64,000 bases of DNA from Apteryx mantelli. Lineage: Eukaryota; Chordata; Aves; Apterygiformes; Apterygidae. Location of the stretch: assembly GCF_036417845.1 (NCBI RefSeq), contig NC_089979.1, positions 118,949,415 to 119,013,414 on the forward strand, given 5' to 3'. This document shows, piece after piece, positions 51,458 to 62,718 of the stretch; within the stretch, counting starts at the first letter, position 1; every line of letters starts with the position of its first letter. The notes beneath the pieces are model-generated. The model was not told the origin of the DNA. It ran no database searches and saw only the letters and a program-made list of their open reading frames with translations. The position numbers were made by a program, and so were the translations under genes.

Positions 51458-54432
51458 AACTGCTCATTTTCTCCCCAGGATGATCTCTATACATCTCAGC
51501 AACTCGGCTGTAATTAAAAGTAGTAACTGATAGATGATTAAAGGCTGCATCATAAAAAATGACTTGACCCTACTACTGGATTATTAGATTACAGAAGACA
51601 AGTAAGCATTTTCCAATAAGACTCTCTTCCTCTTCCAGATTATTCCTGACAGCTCCCGTAATGAAAATGTCAAGCTCTCTCTGTCAATTGCCTTTGAATT
51701 AAGGAGGTACATTATCATGTTTTGTAAATTGTTACCAAATTACACTCATCAAAGGGGTATTTTCCTTCAGCGACTGTTTCCTTCACAGTAGCACATATCA
51801 AAAAGCCTAGTGATGGGTGTACTTGTGCAGTGGCATTTCTGTCACGCTGTCAAATTCCATTAATCTTCCCCTGGCTCATCTGTGCTTCTAAAATACCTGC
51901 AGTGTTACTTACATATCTGTACTATGATAGATTATACTTCTGTATTACGTAGGGACTGTGAAAGCTGAGGACCTTGACAGTGACATTAGACTTACAGGCA
52001 TGTTGTAGGGGGCTGAAGGCTCTCCTGCCATTCTTTTATATAAAGGGCTTAATTAAAGCTCTGCTGAAAGAAACAGTTTAAGAGCCTCTTGAAAATGACT
52101 GAATATAATGAATGAGTCCCACATTACCAGACTGATGCCGCTGGACCAGAACAATATATTTTTTTGTTTCTAAGTGGATGATGAATATCAAGTGTTGCCA
52201 ATCCATAACATTTTCACAGCCTGTCTTGTTATATAGATAGATTGATGCATAACAAAGTATATATCTCTGTATCATGAGAGCTAGATATATATTTATATAT
52301 ATATCTCACAAAAAGTAAATAGGTATATAGAGATAGACATTAATTAAAGCCCTACTTTAATGTCTTAAGATTGCATGAACATCCCATTTTTCTCATTAAA
52401 AAGAATTCTGGTCCCTAAGATCAAGAAAAGAAAAAAAAACACTCTTTTTCTCTTCACAAAGAGTAAAAAAAGGGAAACAGAACACAAATTAAAGAATCCT
52501 ATTTTTTTTCCTTCTTATATCTCATAACCTATAGACCAAATCTCACAGTTTTTTAAATCTTTGCACGTACAGAATTGAATATCCAAAATTGGCTCTAAAC
52601 AGCAGAGATTTTTGTTGTCTATAACGTGTCATCTCTACAGCTTTTAGCAATGAACCCAGGAAAAATGAACTCAAAGTAAGTGTTATAGCTCTGGTAATAA
52701 TAAGGGAAACAGTAAGGAAAAAAGTGTAGCACATTTTGTTTTTGGTTTTGTTTTTTTTATCTATACCAAAGTGGAAGGGGGAGCTGGGGCTCCCAAACAC
52801 CAACTAGAATAGAAAAATATATGTTCGAAGCACCCTGCCAGTAAACTTCTTAGGAAATTAAAACTTAACGTTTCCTAGTTAATCTGACCTTTCTTCAGAA
52901 ATAAAGATGACAACAATGGGAGATGGTAAGGTTCAGTTCCCTTCTGCCTGCTTTCTTCTCTGTGTGCACAGGTAGCTTTAAAGGCTTAACTTAAGAAATT
53001 CAGCTTTGGAGTTGCCTTCTTGTGTCAAATTTTGGGCACAATGGAGGACATGCATCATTTCACAAGTATCACTTTTTTATTACTGCTTCTCTGGTTAGCA
53101 AGCCAGGAAATGACCAGTGTCATACTGGATCCTGGCTTACACAGCAAGATGTAAGCAGGGTCCTGGGGGAGCTGGGATGCTCCTATTAAATAGTTGAGGC
53201 TCTGGACATGAGACCCTAATGATACAGCAAACTTGCAAGTATCCTTGCATGGACCTGGAAAAATGTGCAAAGAGGTGCATGCACAGTAAAGTCATAAAAA
53301 TTATTTCTTTTTTTTATTCCAGTTTACCTTCTTATAAGGGCTAGGCCTCGAAAAATGATGCAGCTGCTGCAATACTCTAAGATGTGCCTGGCTGCCTAGT
53401 GGCATTTATGGGCCAAGCTGTGGGTCCAGATTTGCCGTACGATGCCTGAGACAGAATTAAAATGGAGATTATAAAAGTCAGAATGTTAAGGAGGGAACGA
53501 TTTTTCCAGGCAATAGGTAAGGACAGGAATTTTATCACGTGCCTTCCCCCATCTCGCGTTCATGTACTTTACTCTGCAAGGAGATACTTGTCTACCAGGG
53601 TTTCACAGCTCTTAACACCCGCATGGGGTCAGAAACCTAAAAGTAGTTATCATTTATAAAACACAGCCAAAAAATCAAGGAGTAGCTGTGGTGACCATTT
53701 TTTCTCTAGCAGCTCTGGGATTCAGTCAGACAGGTCAGCCAGGGCAGCGGGGACCCAGGATCAGCCCCCTCCACAGTGCACATCTTGCCCCAATACACTC
53801 AGGCAGTACACGTGCCTTCTCTTGCCCTAGGTAGATCTCCAGTTGGTTGGCACACAGAAAAATGAGAGATTCAAGTGTCACTCTTTGCTGACAATGTCAA
53901 AAAGGGTTGTTGGTACCATTATGTCAATGCTAATGACTGCAAAAAGTTGAAATAAATAGAAATACAGAAATTACCATTTCAACTTGATATCTTGGGTTTC
54001 AGATAAATAGTCTTTTTTGTGACACCCTGACATTCACTCCCAGACTAAATGCTATTTTACATTTTCAATAGCCAGGTTTCATGAGCCTTTTTTTTTTTTT
54101 TATCATTCTCCCCTTATTTTTTCCTGTTTTTCTGTATTTTAAAGCGTTGAGGCAGCCACTTGTTCTGGAGTACCTGCATCTGTTCTGCCAGCACCCCGGT
54201 GGCCCTGAGCATGCATATGTATGCACACTGAGCGGAAAATTCCACTGAATAGGAGCTCTTGCAGGACTCTTTCCAGGTTGTATCAGCTTCCACAAGGCAA
54301 GGAAGTGGAGTTTTTTGCTTTTAATACAGCAGGTCTGTAGCTTGTGGAGCACGTTCGCCGGTCATCAGGTCCTCACCTCCCTCCCTTTTCTGTGGGAAAC
54401 CTGTGTGCAAAGCGGGCAGGGCTCCTACTTGG

Positions 54433-54447
54433 TATATATATATATAT
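54433..54447. repeat. (TA)n microsatellite
   Basis: Fifteen bases of alternating T and A. Confidence 0.9.
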
Positions 54448-57400
54448 CCATGTTCATGAATAAAGAGCCCCAGTTAATGACTTGACACCTACTAGGGTTT
54501 GATTTAACTTCCTTTCAGCTACAACTGTACCAGGAAAGAGATTAACCCCCTGCAGCCACTTATCCCTGCTCCCTGCCATACAAGCACTCCCTGGCTCATG
54601 GGGATGCGCTGCTGCTGCACTGGCGGTGGGGCAGGCACCAAGTTTCTCCTTTTTGGTTTTAAAGAATCGAAGATGTTCCACAGCTGGGGGGAAAGGGGCA
54701 GGAAATGCATCCTATGTTAGAGGATCACTGAGACACACAGGCAAAGTGCTGGGAGATACCAGTGTTAGGTTGGTCTGCAGAAGCACAACATGATCTTTGT
54801 GTGCACATGCAGAGCAATACGAGCCTGGAGTATCGGCGAGGATCACGTTGCAGGACTCCTGTCCTATATAAGCGACCGCTTTAATACTGAGTCCAAGCTG
54901 AAGAATAAGAGGAAGGGAAGAGAAGTCCGTAAAATACATTACATGGTAAGCATAATAGTGCCTATTAAAAGCTTCTTCAGTCTCCTTCTCACAGCACATG
55001 TGCAGACAGCCAAAAGTACGTGCCTCTAGAACCAATTAATGAGAAAAGGAGCTACCAACAGAATGAAAATAAGCTGTTTAAAAATCATACTGTAAAAGAG
55101 AGACAAGCTGGTTGCTGATCTGTGCTGTGATTATATGCCAGTACACAAGCTGCTCTCCAACTTAGTTGACAGACAGCTGCAGCTGAACACAAACCCCGAA
55201 AGAAATAACCATACCCAACCAGCATTATTTTGTGCCCTGGTCAATGCAGATGGGAGGGCAGCAATGCGCAGGCCCAAAGGCCACTCCGCTATGGGGAACA
55301 GGGCAGCTTACAGAAGAGGAGCCACTTAGTACTGTGCAGTGCCCTTGCCAGGCATGTTGCCAGGAAACATGAGGAGACTTAGGCCAACCATCAGTGAAAA
55401 TGTCCCCTGCAAAACAGCTTTTTCCTCCTGTTCCCTCCACTGTTGTGAAGCCCCAAAGCTGCCCAGCATTCCCAAGGCTCTTTACATTTACTTGCACAAC
55501 TTACTTGTTTAATGTAAGAAAAATGCCATGGAGGAATGCCAGCCGTGACCATGAGGGGTAGGAAGGTGCTGGCTAAGTCTCTCCTGGTGCACAAAATAAC
55601 ACATGGCCTGTCTGCTGCCCCAAGGCACAACCAAGCTCACATCAGGCCCATCCCACCCCAAAACAGGGTGGCCTGATCCAGACTGGCTGTCAGGAACGGC
55701 CTCTCAGGCACATCGTCCCCTGCCTCACGTGCTGGCAGCATCTGCAAGATGCTGCCCAGTACAGGCTAAAACCGTGCGACGTGGCAGGGTGACAGCATGC
55801 CACTGCGCCTGCCGGGCCCAGGACCTGTTTGCTTGGGCAGATACAGCCATGTGCTCCCTTGCCCTCCAGCGATGGTCTTGCCACCCTCACATCCAGGGCA
55901 TGCGGCCGTGGCAACTGAGGTTAAACTATCCTGGCTTGTGCTCAGCTTCACTTGCAAGTACTACATCAAATATTAATCTCTTCAAAGAGTCGTTCTGCTG
56001 GTGTAGGACGTTTTGCAACCTTGCATTTCCAGGCCTTGGTCTGAGCTCACAAGGACCATTACATTCTGGGTTGTTTATGCTCATAGAATTATCTTGAAGA
56101 AGGTAAATGGGAAGAAGTTTTATAAAAGAGTGCACTTTAAAGCAATTTTAAGCTTCCAACAGTTAGACAAAATTCTGAGCCAGTGCTTTAGGTCCCAAGT
56201 GTATGCGTGTTTTCAGAGCAAGTTTGTGAGTTTTAAAACTCAACTGAAGCATTTCAGTAAGAGGATTTCAATACTGTTGTTTCTGGACAAAACAATGCAG
56301 AAATGAACAGTGTTATTTGGAGCTTACTTCTACCATTTTCTTCCTACTCATGGAAAGAATGAAATTCATGAAATTCATACACCAGAGAAATAAAATCTTG
56401 TTCTCCGTTTCACATACACATTGAATATCTTGTTCCACCTTTAAATAATGGCATACCCTCCTCCCCGTGCCCTGTGAAACAGCACCAATGAAACCTCCTT
56501 ACTGCAGAGGAGCATGACAGGGAATTATAAGGCTACGACAGAGACAACCAAAGGATCTAGAAGAATAAGAAATCCAGGATTAAACTGATCTGGCAAAGAA
56601 ACCCAAACCAAAAACCCAAACCCACTGAATTTGTTGCAAATAGGAATGAGGAAAAGATGAAATTGTCATTGTTATTTCTGAAAGTCATCATTATCTCTGG
56701 GTTTTATCCTCATTTTCATTCCAACGCCATTATTTGCAGCCAGCAGTTGTTTTTCTGCTTGCATGAAGGGGGTGTGATCTTCTGAGGCAGAGCTGTGCAC
56801 CAAATTCATGTCAATCCCATGTATTATGTTAACAGCCTGTAACTCCACATAGTTCCAGTGAAATTTTAATGTAACAATGGGCAAAAGTCACTTAACTTGC
56901 CTGACAGTGTGGCCTTCTCACTAAGCTCTTGTATAACCATGAGTTAACGCGATGATCTCTGACAAATCTCTGGTATGGTCTCACTTTATATTCCTGGCTC
57001 AAAATAATTACTGCATGACCCATATCATCATCATCCCCATAGCTGCAGTATTTCTAAGTATGTTTGACTCTCAGCTGCAGAGCATTCCTTTTGCCCTGTC
57101 CTTTTTCAATAATGCTGAAATGGAATTTGGATTAATCAAACCCTGCTGCTCACCACCTGCAACACTCGCTGTTTCCAGCTTTCATGGCTACAATGGCAAT
57201 GGGAAAGGTTCATCAGGGCATAGTAAGAATGCAATCACTTCAAACCAAGGGTACAAATACTGGCCACATAAACATGGAAACATCCCCACAGGAACAGGGA
57301 GACTGTTCCACCTAAAATGAATTCAAGGCTAACTACCATCCCCCTGTAATTACTTGTTCAATTATATAACTGGGAATGGATGTGGGACAAGTCAAGGCTA

Positions 57401-57867
57401 AACACTCAGAAATGTGGCTATCACTCTGCTGGGTCCAGTTTATAGGAGAACATAAGGAAAACACATTTTACCAGTGCCACCTGCTACTCAGAGGATCTAC
57501 CAGACATATCTGAGGGTGTAAGTTAGAAAATGAAAACAGCCCAACAGCTCTGACTTTTCTTGCTCTTTAATGCTTAGGAGAGAAGTTGGTTGCATTTGTA
57601 ATGGAGCCTTTTCCTGTTTCTCTAATTCGCAGAAAGGGAAGATAGATGCACAAGAAGTATTAGGAGAGCTTTGCCAAGCCATAAGTTTCCAGTTGATGGG
57701 GCAAGCGTTGAGTTTCATTTAACAGATGGGCTAATAATTACAGTAATAGATAAAGAACTTTTCCCATTCTACATGAGCTTCTGGGTGAACAAAAATGTTC
57801 CTGCCACAGATAAGATGAAACCTCAAATTCTTAAGAGTTTTTAATGAGCTGAATGAACTAATGAGTG

Positions 57868-58314
57868 AGTCCAGCAAAAGACTACTAAAATGATTAAGTG
57901 ACTGGAGCACCTGTCATATGAGGAGAGGCAGAGAGAGCTGGGATTGTTCAGGCTGCAGAAGAGAAGGCTCAGGGGGGATCTTCTCAATGTGTATGAATAC
58001 CCGAAGGGAGGCAGTAAAGACAACGGAGCCAGACTCTTCTCAGGGGTGCCCAGTGACAAGACGGGAGGAACCGGGCACAACCTGAAACACAGGAAGGTCC
58101 ATCTGAACGTAGGAAAACACTTTTTTACTGTGAGGGTGACTGAGCACTGGACCAGGTTGCCCAGAGAGGTTGTGGAGTCTCCCTCCTGGCAGATATTCCA
58201 AAGCCATCTGGACTCGATCCTGGACAATCTGCTCTTGGTGACTCTGCTTGAGCGGGGGGTTGCACAAGATGAACTCCAGAGGAGCCTTCCAACCTCAACA
58301 TCCTGTAATTCTGT
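57868..58314 (+). mobile_element. CR1 LINE, 3'-end fragment
   Basis: About 450 bases match the well-known 3' end of avian CR1 in order: 'gatgattaagtgactggagcacct', 'atgaggagaggcagagagagctggg', 'gagaagagaaggctcagggggga', 'gaaacacaggaaggtccatctgaa', 'actgtgagggtgactgagcactgga', 'cagagaggttgtggagtctccct' and 'gatgaactccagagg..ccttccaac', ending 'ctgtaattctgt'. It is 5'-truncated, as most CR1 copies are, and includes only the 3' end of the reverse-transcriptase region and the 3' UTR. The open frame at 57,944-58,399 is CR1 read-through, not a host gene. Several indels suggest moderate age. Confidence 0.92.
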
Positions 58315-60943
58315 CAACGTTGCAATTTTACTGTCACTTCTGCTGGGGTACGATTCGACTCATTCTTCCATTTCCAGGCTTTTAAAAGAGAATGTTTAAC
58401 ATGATAGCCGTGCATCCTATACCCCTTTTTCAGGAATTACATTGATACCCCCAATGTCTAATGCTGAAGACGGCTGTCCGATTTTCTGTACTCAATGCTT
58501 TTTCCTTCTTATTTGTTTAATTAAATAGATTACAGATTTCTTAATCCAAGAATCACTAACAAAGTACGCGCAAGTACATCTTCCTCCCCAAAGTCTTTAA
58601 AACAGTCAGTTATCCCTTGAAAACACACATACTAAAAGGTATCCTTAGATGAGCTGAAAATACATAGCATTGCATATGGCACATCAGAATGACTGTCTCT
58701 AATTTTAGACACTGGGGGTATCAACTTAATTTCTGAGAAATGGGTACAGTGTATGTGACTTTAATGGTAAACATTGCTTTCTAAAAGAGCTTTGTTGCAA
58801 GTTAAATCCTTACTGCTGTGCACTGGTCATGCTGCGTCTCTGCTGAAGGCCACCATACTGTCGCAAGGCTGGCAGAAGCAAGCGTGTGCCCAGTTCTCAC
58901 CCACTGCACTTTGTTGCCCCATGTATTCAGTTAAGCCACCATTGCAGTGACCTGCAGTGAACACACTGTGCGGTAAAGTGGAGAAACTGAAAAGCCAGTG
59001 CACATTCCCTTGCGCTCACTCGGCTACAGTACAGTAACGTTCAGCTAAGGTGAAGGAATCGGCTAACCTTTGAACTGCCCCACCATTACCTGGTAAATGC
59101 TGCCTGGAGCCACCTTATTTAGTCAGAAAGGGCTAAGACACTCTGTGCAAAACCTGTTACCGCTAGCCCTTTGGCACTAGACGTAGTGGCAGCAAACCTG
59201 ACTTGCTAGAAGAGAATGATAAAATGCAGCATAGGTGTATTTTACAATACCCTGAGACTGCATTGTTGTGTCTTACTACTACAGGCATCCCTTTCTGAAT
59301 TCTAAATTGCTTTTGTTCTAAACTGAATACTAAATACACCAAATAAAAGTAAATAGCTGCTCCGGGAATGACTGTTTATAGTGAAGCTGAAGACCATCAA
59401 CTGCCAAGCTAAACAGTATAGGTATAGAGACTGGATAAATAGCAATTGGTATGCTCATACTTGTATAATTACTTTACCAGCCCAAGCAATAGATTTTGCT
59501 GACTTTCAGAACCAGTACAAGACCTATGAAAGTTCATAGAAATGAGGTCTGGGGAAGTAATAACATTCGGGCTGGCAGATGCGATCACTGCACCTATTCC
59601 TCTGCTTGAAGATACTGTTCTGCATGCTTCCGAAAAGGAAGCGCAATCGTTAACCATTTTCGCAATACGTAACTCTTAAACAGTCTTCAATGTGTTTACC
59701 CTGATAGATCCTCATGAATTGCTGTATCTACAGAAGAGGCTGGCAACAGGTGAACAACCAAGAGCAACCTGGCTTTGCATCCTTGTCCTTGCCCAAGCCA
59801 CAAGGCTTGGGCCGCCGTTATAGCTGCCCAATCTGTGCCCAGAAATGGAACTGCTCCTAGGAGCACTGCCCATGTATGAGCGCACAGAACCAGGGATCAG
59901 AAAGAGACCAGAGAAACGTGCTCTGTGAAACCATTTCCAGTTAAATTCCGAGACTTTTGCCACACCTGCAGTCCGATTTATATCAACTGCTGCAAGTAGG
60001 ACGCTGAAGAGGTGGCAGATAAGGTTCTTGGGGGTTTTATAGCTGCGGTTTGGAAAAAAAAAAGAATAGGCTTCAAGAAGAGGACACTATTCCCCATACA
60101 GAAAAGTTTCACCAATTGCCAACCTCAAAGAGTTCCTTCTAAAAAACACATCCATTCAGAAAAGAATCAAACACCAATCGTGCACATTTTAAGCTCTCCT
60201 TTTCCAAGACTATAAATTAGCCTAATGTGTGCAAGAAAGTATGCACACACAAGTGTCAGCGAAGCCTTATAACTTCCCGGACCTCACACAGCCAACTGCA
60301 GTAATAGAGGTAGTAGTGTGAGGGACCAGGCAAAGATAAAGCTCATGACTCCATGAATTTGTGCGCACCCCCAGGCGTGCGTGCGTGCGTGCGTGCATGC
60401 GTGCATCTCTACATACACGTACCACCTTCTACGTCTGCAGAGACACCTGGTAACTTCAAGCAACGTAGTACTGGTGTTGCTCTCAGTTAGTGTCGTATGA
60501 CTAAGCACAATATAAAAAGAAAATAATCATTTTGCTCTTCTTCGGTCTCATAAACCAGCAGGCAAAAACTTGAAAGCTTTTCCATGCGCCAGAAAGAAAA
60601 GGAACGCTTGTACTCTAGGTAGCTCTAATGACAACCAACCCCTTTAAGGCAGCTGTACTTTGTGAGACTGCCATTTCCTCGTCCAGATTTACCGCTTCCT
60701 TTTGATTTACCGCTTCCCCTGACGTTCCCTAGTCCTTCTTCAAGCAAAACAGTGACCAGACAGCCAATGCTCACAGCACTGGCAGCTCCACCATCAAGAC
60801 AGTTGATTCCAACATTCTTGCTTTGTAGCTGTGGCCCAGTCACATGCAACGCACAGAGGTAAAAGCGAAGGCACTGCGAATCTTCTGAAAGGAAGCCTTC
60901 TCTTCTGAACGCTGAACGAGCCCAGGTCCCTCCACCTCCCCTT
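58315..60943. other. Stretch between CR1 and the palindrome
   Basis: No gene supported. Two minus-strand open stretches (59,469-59,681 and about 60,625-60,845) look less random than average, and the second follows an acceptor-like GGGCCACAG. Neither has a domain I know or a matching partner exon. A (GTGC)n repeat lies at 60,375. Confidence 0.45.
60375..60405. repeat. (GTGC)n microsatellite
   Basis: Seven or so copies of the tetranucleotide GTGC/GCGT with two GCAT interruptions. Confidence 0.85.
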
Positions 60944-61122
60944 CTATGCCACGTGCTGCAGCACCTGGTCACCTCTGTGGCCCTAAGCTGGGCTCCTCCA
61001 GTCTTCTTTGTGGCGGGGGGAGCCCAAAGCCGGCACAGCAATCCAGAGGAACTCTCACAAGGGCCAATCAACAGGGAGGCAAACATTTTTGCAGTTTGAG
61101 CAAATTAGCCCTAATGGAGCCA

Positions 61123-61407
61123 TTAGAACGGAAGGAACTCCCTGCTGAAATCCAGCACGTCTTTGTGCTGGAATTGAAGCCCTTTGCTTCTCCAGGGGAG
61201 CAAAGCTCCTTCGATCGATCCGGTGGTGGTGGTGGTGGTGGTGCGCCTCCAAGGAGGGCCTTGCTCCATTTTCAGCCACCCCTTAGGTAGCTGAAGAGCG
61301 CAGGAGCTGAAGACAGCTACCCCCATTCGCCTTCTCGACCGCCGACGGAAAAACACCCGCCTCCGGGCCCCCAGTGACCTTGGCGACCCTCCGCCAGACT
61401 CCTCCAT
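61123..61407 (-). CDS. Doubtful 94-codon Arg-rich open frame, left arm
   Basis: Mirror of the frame at 63,537-63,821 and identical in protein. Begins MEESGGGSPRSLGARRR, has a dense Arg block (residues about 15-27) and a seven-Thr run made by (ACC)n. The start has a good context (GCGATGG). It lies beyond the poly(A) signal of the EPMEVDPP gene, so it would need its own promoter, which I do not see. No family recognised. It may be a chance frame in GC-rich DNA. Confidence 0.2.
   Translation of the reverse strand: MEESGGGSPRSLGARRRVFFRRRSRRRMGVAVFSSCALQLPKGWLKMEQGPPWRRTTTTTTTGSIEGALLPWRSKGLQFQHKDVLDFSREFLPF
61222..61243. repeat. (GTG)n microsatellite, left arm
   Basis: Seven trinucleotide units, the mirror image of the (CAC)n at 63,701. 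It has equal length in both arms, which again shows their youth or homogenisation. Confidence 0.9.
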
Positions 61408-61566
61408 CGCCCCGGCACAGCAGCCCAAAGGCAGCCAGGCCCTCTCGTCACCTCTCCCTCGGGGCTCAGGGCAGAAGAGAGGCCACCTCTTCACGCCCCA
61501 GGGCGTGCGGGGACAGTGCGGGGCAGGAAAGAAGGGCTCACACAACACTTGAAACTCAGGAATTCT

Positions 61567-61572
61567 TTTATT
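61567..61572 (-). terminator. Poly(A) signal, left-arm gene
   Basis: AATAAA on the minus strand about 294 bases past the stop of the 119-codon frame. It is followed by a TG-rich element (AAGTGTTGTGTGAG), as in the right arm. Confidence 0.6.
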
Positions 61573-61583
61573 CATTGGCCCAT

Positions 61584-61870
61584 GGGGGTTGGCTGGTCTC
61601 AGTTTGCAGCCTGCAGATGTCTGTTCCACGCAGCCCCTCACCTTGTTCTTTTGGCGGCGGGCTGGTGGCTGCGCTCTGTTTGCCGCCTGCGGATGTCTGT
61701 TCCACGCAGCCCCTCACCTTGTTCTTTTGGCGGCACGCTGGTGGCTGCGCTCTGTTTGCCGCCTGCGGATGTCTGTTCCACGCAGCCCCTCACCTTGTTC
61801 TTTTGGCGGCAGGCTGGTGGCTGCGCTCTGTTTGCCGCCTGCAGATGTCTGTTCTATGCAGCCCCTCACC
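61584..61870. repeat. 76-bp tandem repeat array, left arm
   Basis: Mirror copy of the array at 63,074-63,360: three full 76-bp units and a partial fourth, with the same minor differences between units. The array overlaps the stop codon of the left-arm gene. Confidence 0.9.
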
Positions 61871-62225
61871 TTCTTCTTTTGGTGGGGGGCTGGAGGCTGG
61901 GCCCAGCTCGATGGCCGTGCCACCCCCTGGCTCTCCTGGCACGCCTCTGCTGTCGTGGCTGATGGAAAGCCATTCCAGGTGCCAGGGGGTTTTGGCAGGC
62001 CACCTTTGCTGGCGGCGGATCGACCTCCATCGGCTCCACCTCATTGTATGCTGGAGGATCGACCTCCATGGGTTCCGGGTCGTCGTTGGGAGGATCAACC
62101 TCCATGGGTTCTGTGTCATCCTTTTGGGGCAATGTCACAGAATCCTTGATGGCCCAGATCTTGTCCCAGAACTCCCTGCTCCTTATCCTCATCCTTTTGG
62201 TTCCCCTGCGGGCCACCTGATTCAT
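61866..62225 (-). CDS. Hypothetical basic protein with EPMEVDPP repeats, left-arm copy
   Basis: Encodes 119 residues, identical to the right-arm copy at 62,719-63,078. Starts MNQVARRGTKRMRIRSREFW, then three EPMEVDPP repeats (about residues 39-72), then a basic region (QRRARRARGWHGHRAG) and a C-terminal KRRR. The promoter (TATA at 62,388-62,395) and poly(A) signal (61,567) are mirrored too. The two copies are transcribed divergently, away from the palindrome centre. I do not recognise the family. The description and doubts given for the right copy apply. Confidence 0.6.
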   Translation of the reverse strand: MNQVARRGTKRMRIRSREFWDKIWAIKDSVTLPQKDDTEPMEVDPPNDDPEPMEVDPPAYNEVEPMEVDPPPAKVACQNPLAPGMAFHQPRQQRRARRARGWHGHRAGPSLQPPTKRRR

Positions 62226-62387
62226 TGTGCAGGAGTGCCCTGCAGAAAGCTGCGAATGCTCGCAAGACACCACCCGGAGGGTAGCAAGTAACTCGCCGAG
62301 GCTTCGTTGCCACCTGCCGCTCCAACTCTCGTTGGTGCTCCAGGAGCAAGAGCCTCAGTGAGCTCTGGGCCAGTGCCAGCGCTCCCG

Positions 62388-62395
62388 CTTTTATA
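62388..62395 (-). promoter_or_regulatory. TATA box, left-arm gene
   Basis: TATAAAAG on the minus strand, 163 bases before the start codon at 62,225. Mirror of the right-arm box. Confidence 0.7.
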
Positions 62396-62420
62396 GGGCC
62401 ACCGGCAGTGAGGGGGATTG

Positions 62421-62428
62421 TGACATCA
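62421..62428 (-). promoter_or_regulatory. CRE-like site, left-arm promoter
   Basis: TGATGTCA on the minus strand, 25 bases upstream of the TATA box. One mismatch to the palindromic CRE TGACGTCA. Confidence 0.5.
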
Positions 62429-62451
62429 GCGCGCCGCTGTGACCTCAGGCC

Positions 62452-62492
62452 AAGTGGGCCACTGGACCGCCAAGCATGCCAGCCATTCAGTG
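62452..62492. other. Palindrome spacer
   Basis: Forty-one bases between the arms that do not match in inverted orientation. The first mispair is A at 62,452 against G at 62,492. The spacer sits between the two divergent promoters, so both genes share a control region of under 200 bases. Confidence 0.9.
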
Positions 62493-62515
62493 GGCCTGAG
62501 GTCACAGCGGCGCGC

Positions 62516-62523
62516 TGATGTCA
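62516..62523 (+). promoter_or_regulatory. CRE-like site, right-arm promoter
   Basis: TGATGTCA, 25 bases upstream of the TATA box, with a second related site, TGAGGTCA, at 62,497-62,504. A CRE-like site close to a TATA box is the arrangement of several spermatid-expressed genes controlled by CREM. Testis expression is only an inference. Confidence 0.5.
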
Positions 62524-62548
62524 CAATCCCCCTCACTGCCGGTGGCCC

Positions 62549-62556
62549 TATAAAAG
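62549..62556 (+). promoter_or_regulatory. TATA box, right-arm gene
   Basis: TATAAAAG in a GC-rich context, 163 bases before the start codon at 62,719. A start site near 62,580 would give a 5' UTR of about 140 bases with no upstream ATG, which supports the start chosen for the gene. Confidence 0.7.
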
Positions 62557-62718
62557 CGGGAGCGCTGGCACTGGCCCAGAGCTCACTGAGGCTCTTGCTC
62601 CTGGAGCACCAACGAGAGTTGGAGCGGCAGGTGGCAACGAAGCCTCGGCGAGTTACTTGCTACCCTCCGGGTGGTGTCTTGCGAGCATTCGCAGCTTTCT
62701 GCAGGGCACTCCTGCACA

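Larger units (their letters stand above)
43050..57860. other. Gene-poor stretch with enhancer-like blocks
   Basis: No supported coding gene or RNA gene. Several AT-rich blocks with ATTA/TAAT-type motifs (for example 43,340-43,720, 46,350-46,680, 48,230-48,480, 51,540-51,900) have the even, non-repetitive look of conserved non-coding DNA. GC-rich patches at 49,440-49,700 and 55,600-55,930 contain no convincing exon. AT microsatellites lie at 51,139-51,215, 52,262-52,312 and 54,433. Confidence 0.45.

Noticed and set aside
55603..56097. 164-codon plus-strand open frame
   Set aside because: A GC-rich stretch with frames on both strands, no domain and no flanking signals.
57944..58399. 151-codon plus-strand open frame
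   Set aside because: It lies inside the CR1 3' end and runs out of it. The similarity is to the LINE, not to a host gene.
59469..59681. Minus-strand open stretch of about 70 codons
   Set aside because: Composition looks coding-like, but a stop lies just upstream and no splice site or family could be matched.
60625..60845. Minus-strand open stretch ending in a Gly/Ser/Lys-rich tail
   Set aside because: An acceptor-like site precedes it and it looks less random than average, but I recognise no family and see no upstream exon or poly(A) signal that fits.
61374..62291. 305-codon open frame antisense to the palindrome gene (mirror at 62,653-63,570)
   Set aside because: It runs antisense through the 76-bp array and the EPMEVDPP gene. 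Its repeats are the array read in shifted frames, and it has no promoter or domain. High GC explains the lack of stops.
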